Positions 5,211 through 8,944 of a stretch of 8,944 nucleotides of DNA are shown piece by piece. Within the stretch, counting starts at the first letter, position 1, and each line of letters opens with the position of its first letter. Both the position numbers and the translations under genes were made by a program. The notes under the pieces were generated by a model. It was not told the origin of the DNA and did not search any database. It saw only the letters and a list, made by a program, of their open reading frames with translations. This DNA comes from an uncultured Pseudomonadota bacterium (GTDB taxonomy: Bacteria; SAR324; NAC60-12): the NCBI GenBank assembly GCA_913056375.1, contig CAJXNF010000091.1:1-8944 (forward strand), given 5' to 3'.

Positions 5211-7007
5211 TCAGGAAGTAGCGATTTTGGCTGCACCAGCGTAGTCGGCAAAATGAGCCCGAAACTGCATTTGATGGAGTTGTTCGTAACGGCCACCCAG
5301 AGCAAGTAATTCATCGTGAGAGCCCATTTCAATGATCTCGCCTTTCTCCATCACGCAAATACGATGGGCGTGTCGGATGGTTGAGAGGCGATGAGCAATC
5401 ACGATTGTAGTACGATTCTGCATCAGGCGTTCGATAGCCTGCTGGACCTCGATTTCTGATTCAGAATCCAAAGCCGAAGTGGCCTCATCAAGAATCAGAA
5501 TAGGAGCGTCCTTGACCAAGGCACGGGCAATCGAGAGACGCTGGCGCTGTCCTCCGGACAGCTTGACACCCTTTTCTCCGATTAAGGTGTCATAGCCTTT
5601 GGGTTGTTGGAGGATGAACTGGTGGGCGTTGGCAGCCATAGCCGCACTGATCATTCGTTCCTGGGAGCACTCAGGGTGACCATAGGTGATGTTGTTGGCA
5701 ATGCTATCATTGAATAGAATCGTTTCCTGGGTCACTACTGCGATTTGGGAACGTAAACTGTGCAAATCCAGTTCTCGCAGATCATGGCCGTCGATACGAA
5801 TGGCGCCTTCGTCAATGTCATGGAAACGTGGCAGTAGATTGACCATTGTAGTTTTGCCAGAACCACTGCTGCCAACCAGGGCAACAACTTCTCCACGGTC
5901 AACGTGCAAATCAATGTTTTGCAGGGTTGGTTCTTCGGCCAGTGGGTACTGGAAGCGATCAATTTTCAGATCGATGCCTTTTTCAAAACGCTGCAATTTG
6001 ACAGCGTTGGGAGGAGAGACAATCTCTGCTTCAGTGTCCATGATTTCAAAAATGCGCCTGATCGAGGCGGCGCCCTCCTGAAGTTTCAGATTGAAACCGT
6101 TTAGCTTTTTAATCGGATCATTGAGCATGAAAAAACTGAGAATAAACGAAGTGAAGTCACCTGCTGTGATCTGCCCATGAATAATTAAGTAACCACCGTG
6201 CGCCACGATGGTTGCTCCAGCTGCGGCACCAATCACTTCGATGACGGGTGTGGAATAAGAACTGATCAGAATGGATCGCATTTGGTTGTCATAGAGCCGC
6301 TCATTGGCTTCATCAAAGCGCTTGGATTCGTATTTTTCCATCCCGAAGGCCTTGACCACACGAATTCCTGAGATTGTCTCCATCAGCAGGGTGCTCAGGT
6401 CACTAAAACTTAGTTGTCGATCGTTGACAGCCTCGCTGTTGCGCTTGCCAAAAATTTGAATGAAATAGAGCGCAATCGGGATGATGACCAGTGTGGTCAG
6501 TGATAATTCCCAACTCCGATAAAGCATCAGGCCTAGCAGCAAAAATATCTGCGGGAAATCACGGAAGGGTCCGGTCACTCCAATATGCAACGTATTCTGA
6601 AAGGTGTTGAGGTCATTGGTGAAGCGCGATATCAGATCACCGGTCTTGGAGCGGGAGTAGAAAGAGAAACTGAGCGTGAGCAGGTGATCGAAGAGATCCT
6701 GACGCAATTTGGTCAGTAACTTCTGAATTAGATGGCCTAATCCATAGTTGTTCCCGAAGTGGAAGGCACCCTTGAAGAAAAAAATCAGAATCAGGCCAAA
6801 GCCCACCAGAAAAAATTGACTTAGTTCCGGTTTGTCACCGTAAGCAAGGGCGTCAACAATATCTTTGGCGTAGTAGGCAGGCGCCGCTGAGAAGATGTTG
6901 TAGCCACCCATGCAGAGAATGCTGAAAATCACCCATCCCTTGAAGGGAGAGATCAGGCGCCACAAACGAAGATAAATGTTTTTGTGTGAGGGGGTCCAGG
7001 AACTCAT
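5211..7007 (-). CDS. msbA: MsbA-like ABC exporter half-transporter (probable lipid A flippase)
   Basis: Inner-membrane homodimeric ABC exporter. The closest known role is ATP-driven flipping of lipid A-core across the inner membrane. The N-terminal half has about six membrane segments (roughly 23-45, 64-86, 148-165, 168-188, 250-275, 280-298) with the coupling-helix pattern SFYSRSKTGDLISRFTND (115-132). The nucleotide-binding domain is complete: Walker A GSSGSGKT (379-386), Q-loop Q427, signature LSGGQ (483-487), Walker B ILILDE (503-508) and H-loop H539. The 598 residues fit MsbA (E. coli 582). The substrate cannot be proved from sequence, and related exporters of other lipids or drugs are possible. 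The start lies 18 bp after cysS with no clear Shine-Dalgarno, so co-transcription with cysS is likely. Confidence 0.85.
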   Translation of the reverse strand: MSSWTPSHKNIYLRLWRLISPFKGWVIFSILCMGGYNIFSAAPAYYAKDIVDALAYGDKPELSQFFLVGFGLILIFFFKGAFHFGNNYGLGHLIQKLLTKLRQDLFDHLLTLSFSFYSRSKTGDLISRFTNDLNTFQNTLHIGVTGPFRDFPQIFLLLGLMLYRSWELSLTTLVIIPIALYFIQIFGKRNSEAVNDRQLSFSDLSTLLMETISGIRVVKAFGMEKYESKRFDEANERLYDNQMRSILISSYSTPVIEVIGAAAGATIVAHGGYLIIHGQITAGDFTSFILSFFMLNDPIKKLNGFNLKLQEGAASIRRIFEIMDTEAEIVSPPNAVKLQRFEKGIDLKIDRFQYPLAEEPTLQNIDLHVDRGEVVALVGSSGSGKTTMVNLLPRFHDIDEGAIRIDGHDLRELDLHSLRSQIAVVTQETILFNDSIANNITYGHPECSQERMISAAMAANAHQFILQQPKGYDTLIGEKGVKLSGGQRQRLSIARALVKDAPILILDEATSALDSESEIEVQQAIERLMQNRTTIVIAHRLSTIRHAHRICVMEKGEIIEMGSHDELLALGGRYEQLHQMQFRAHFADYAGAAKIATS

Positions 7008-7025
7008 GCAGCTTAATTTAAAGAT

Positions 7026-8459
7026 TTAGGAAATTTCCCAGGTAGTTCCGTCCTTGCTGTCCTGCAGTTCAATTCCTAGCTCCTGGAGTCGTTGGCGAAT
7101 CAGATCAGCTCGAGCAAAGTCTTTCTGTTGCCGGAAGTCACGACGTAGTTCCAGCAACAGATTGATGGTCTGCTCAAGCAATTCTGGGCTGTGAGTGGTT
7201 GACTCAGTCTCTGGGAGCAGTCCCAAGACATCCCCGGCTAATTGTTGGAACAGGTTCAGCGCATCAGCGAACACTTCTGTTGCAGTATTTTCTTGCTGAA
7301 GCAGGCGGTGGACTTCATGGATCAATTCGAAGAGTACGGCAAGGGCTTGTGGTGTGGAGAAGTCATCGTCCATTACCTCACAGAATCGCTTGCGGTACTG
7401 CTGAAGATGCTGGCTGGGGGCAGAAAAATCTGTGGGGACCTTGCGCTGTAGGGTTCTAACGGTTTGTTGCAGGCGCTGTAGGGAAGTCTCTGCGCCTTGC
7501 AGGGCAGAATCACTGAAGTCCAGCACAGAGCCGTAGTGTCCAGCAACAATGAAATAGCGGAGCACCAATGGATCGTATGTTTGAAATGCGTCTTCCAGTG
7601 TGATGAAATTTCCTAGAGATTTAGCCATCTTCTGCCCGTTGATCGTCAGAAGGTTGGCATGCAACCAGTAGCGTGCGTAGTCATGGCCAAGTGCTCTTGC
7701 CTGGGCTAGTTCACATTCATGATGGGGGAACTTGAGGTCCATGCCTCCACCATGAATGTCAAAGGTGTTGCCCAAGTAGCGCATGCTCATCGCAACACAT
7801 TCCGTATGCCATCCAGGAAATCCTTCTTGGCCCAGACAGTCTCGCCAGCGCATCAGATGATCAGGTTCCGCATGCTTCCAGAGTGCAAAGTCTCGAGGAT
7901 CTTTTTTCTCATTACGCACAGCCACTCGAGTACCGCTCAGCATGTCTTCTCCCTTGCGACCGGAGAGAGTGCCATATTCGGAATCCTGAGAAACGTCAAA
8001 GTAGATCGATCCGTTCCGTTCGTAGGCTTTCCCCTGAGCGAGCAGCGTTTCGATCAACTGTAGTTGCTCCGGAATATGTCCTGTTGCTCGTGGAGAGATG
8101 TCGGGTCGCTTAACCTGCAGACGGTCCATCATCGCAAAGTGTCGACAGGTGTAGTGCTCTACAATTGCCATCGGCTGACGGTTGATTTCCCGGGCTTTTT
8201 GCAGCACCTTGTCGGCACCATCGTCTTCATCTCCAACTAGATGACCCACATCCGTGATATTTTGGATGTAGGTTACCGTGTAGCCACAGAACCGCAGGTA
8301 GCGCACGATTACATCGAAACTGACATAAGTCTTGGCATGACCTAGGTGAGGATCACCATAAACTGTGGGACCACAGACATAGAGACCGACGTGACCTGGC
8401 AGCACAGGTGTAAAGTCTTCTTTTTGTCTGCTCAGGCTGTTGGTGAGGCGAAGGGGCAT
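7026..8459 (-). CDS. cysS: Cysteinyl-tRNA synthetase
   Basis: Class I aminoacyl-tRNA synthetase that charges tRNA-Cys in the cytosol. The 477 residues are slightly longer than E. coli CysS (461). The HIGH-type motif is HLGH at 38-41 and the KMSKS-type motif is KMAKS at 277-281 followed by LGN. The zinc ligands that give cysteine specificity are all in place: C29 (YVCGPTVYG), C221 (GWHTEC), H246 and E250 (FPHHECE), with the same C221-H246-E250 spacing as in E. coli. An anticodon-binding helical domain occupies the C-terminal third. The start MPLRLTNSLSRQKEDF matches the family N-terminus, although no Shine-Dalgarno precedes it. It is upstream of msbA on the same strand. Its link to the isc operon by cysteine use is suggestive only. 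Confidence 0.97.
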   Translation of the reverse strand: MPLRLTNSLSRQKEDFTPVLPGHVGLYVCGPTVYGDPHLGHAKTYVSFDVIVRYLRFCGYTVTYIQNITDVGHLVGDEDDGADKVLQKAREINRQPMAIVEHYTCRHFAMMDRLQVKRPDISPRATGHIPEQLQLIETLLAQGKAYERNGSIYFDVSQDSEYGTLSGRKGEDMLSGTRVAVRNEKKDPRDFALWKHAEPDHLMRWRDCLGQEGFPGWHTECVAMSMRYLGNTFDIHGGGMDLKFPHHECELAQARALGHDYARYWLHANLLTINGQKMAKSLGNFITLEDAFQTYDPLVLRYFIVAGHYGSVLDFSDSALQGAETSLQRLQQTVRTLQRKVPTDFSAPSQHLQQYRKRFCEVMDDDFSTPQALAVLFELIHEVHRLLQQENTATEVFADALNLFQQLAGDVLGLLPETESTTHSPELLEQTINLLLELRRDFRQQKDFARADLIRQRLQELGIELQDSKDGTTWEIS

Positions 8460-8668
8460 GGGCTTGTTGCTAGAGTTTGCTACGGTCGAAAATCAGACAG
8501 TTTACCGCTGAGAACAGAAAGTTGTCAGGTTTTGTCGAAGGCAGGAATGGCACACAACGATCAGAGGGCTGATTTAGTAAGTTCGATCCATTTGGGATGG
8601 AAGATCCAACTCTGTCCAGATGCCATTGTGTATCACCAAGCTTTGAATTTTTGGGAGGTGTGGCCTTG
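8460..8668. other. Stretch upstream of cysS with no convincing gene
   Basis: Apart from the weak cysS promoter candidate and a 5 bp stem (TCCAT/ATGGA, 8587-8601), nothing definite is visible here. The minus-strand ORF at 8470-8703 and the plus-strand ORF crossing from cysS (8346-8669) have no protein-like pattern or ribosome-binding site. Confidence 0.5.
8499..8528 (-). promoter_or_regulatory. Weak candidate promoter for cysS
   Basis: On the minus strand CTGACA (8528-8523) and TAAACT (8504-8499) are separated by 18 bp, matching the -35 box at five of six positions and the -10 box at four of six. It would give a leader of about 35 nt before the cysS start. This is the best candidate I see in the upstream stretch, but such matches arise by chance. 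Confidence 0.25.
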
Positions 8669-8845
8669 ATGTTTTCCGGGTTGGTTACAGGCTGTATTTC
8701 CATATTTTCGCTGTCGCTGTTCGCCTACTTCCTATGGCGAATGGTGATTTGGCAATCTCTCTCACCGGCTCTAGCGAGGGAACTTCGAGAAATTAGACTT
8801 ACCTGGGTAGGAGCTCTTAGGGGAGCGCATACCATTCTTGTGTAG
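8669..8845 (+). CDS. Possible small single-span membrane protein (58 residues)
   Basis: An ATG at 8669 is preceded by GGGAGG with 10-nt spacing and opens a 58-codon frame. The product would have one hydrophobic span (about residues 4-22, GLVTGCISIFSLSLFAYFL) followed by WRMVIW and a basic/acidic tail (ARELREIRLTW). That is a plausible small inner-membrane protein with a positively charged cytoplasmic side. I recognise no family. The last 75 bp overlap, on the opposite strand, the possible partial gene at 8771-8944, so at most one of the two is likely to be fully real. An upstream in-frame ATG at 8597 has no ribosome-binding site. Confidence 0.3.
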   Translation: MFSGLVTGCISIFSLSLFAYFLWRMVIWQSLSPALARELREIRLTWVGALRGAHTILV

Positions 8846-8944
8846 CATAGAAGTTAAGATCAGATTTTCCAGGCGTTCATCTGCCTGCAAGATACGTAGG
8901 ATTGCGTCAAGGTCAGAGTAGCCCAGATGCTTTTGGAGAATTCG
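8771..8944 (-). CDS. Possible 3' end of an unrecognised gene running off the window
   Basis: The minus frame is open from the window edge to a TAG at 8773-8771, giving 57 residues. The first 35 look like helical protein (LQKHLGYSDLDAILRILQ, then ADERLENLILTSMLHK). The last 20 are rich in Ser, Pro, Lys and Gly. I do not recognise it. If real, it would lie upstream of cysS on the same strand, with 311 bp between them. Only the tail is visible, so the evidence is an open frame with sensible amino-acid patterning. Confidence 0.35.
   Translation of the reverse strand, partial: RILQKHLGYSDLDAILRILQADERLENLILTSMLHKNGMRSPKSSYPGKSNFSKFPR

Noticed and set aside
8470..8703. 77-residue minus-strand ORF just upstream of cysS
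   Set aside because: It is low in hydrophobic core pattern, has no ribosome-binding site and overlaps the region expected to hold the cysS promoter.
1..8944. A novel defence, mobile or multi-gene system
   Set aside because: All large genes belong to well-known housekeeping families. No recombinase, transposase, terminal repeats, CRISPR repeats or toxin-antitoxin pair was seen.

Overview
This 8.9 kb window comes from a bacterial chromosome, most likely that of a Gram-negative proteobacterium or a nearby lineage. The evidence is an ISC-type iron-sulfur assembly operon with the specialised HscA/HscB chaperone pair, an MsbA-like half-transporter, and ordinary housekeeping content (cysS). I cannot name the species. 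Nothing looks like phage, plasmid or insertion-sequence DNA. No tRNA, rRNA or CRISPR array was seen.

Nearly all coding capacity is on the minus strand, so transcription runs from high to low coordinates. From upstream to downstream the order is cysS (8459-7026), msbA-like ABC exporter (7007-5211), a 220 bp gap, iscR (4990-4574), iscS (4558-3344), iscU (3278-2874), hscB (2806-2186) and hscA (2189-357). The isc genes are tightly packed: 15 bp, 65 bp and 67 bp gaps, then a 4 bp ATGA overlap. IscS mobilises sulfur onto the scaffold IscU, HscB delivers IscU to HscA, and HscA drives cluster release. IscR is the presumed Fe-S-sensing regulator. The operon lacks iscA and fdx, the two genes that usually complete it. 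The junction where iscA would normally lie holds an orphan Shine-Dalgarno, an 11-codon ORF and a hairpin.

The 220 bp gap between msbA and iscR is the most striking non-coding stretch. It holds two ParB-binding parS sites 45 bp apart: one perfect 16-mer inside a 24 bp palindrome, and one fitting the degenerate consensus on the other strand. It also holds a plausible iscR promoter with two palindromes and a possible divergent IscR site. The parS pair suggests the window lies in the origin-proximal part of the chromosome.

At the left edge, the 3' part of an unrecognised plus-strand gene (1-342) converges on hscA across a small hairpin. At the right edge (8460-8944) no gene is certain. There is a weak cysS promoter candidate, a small plus-strand membrane-protein ORF, and the possible 3' end of a minus-strand gene that runs off the window.

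I found no complete undescribed multi-gene system. The points worth a second look are the parS pair next to iscR, the eukaryote-like zinc-finger HscB, the reduced isc operon with its iscU-hscB junction, and the SUF-type character of IscR.
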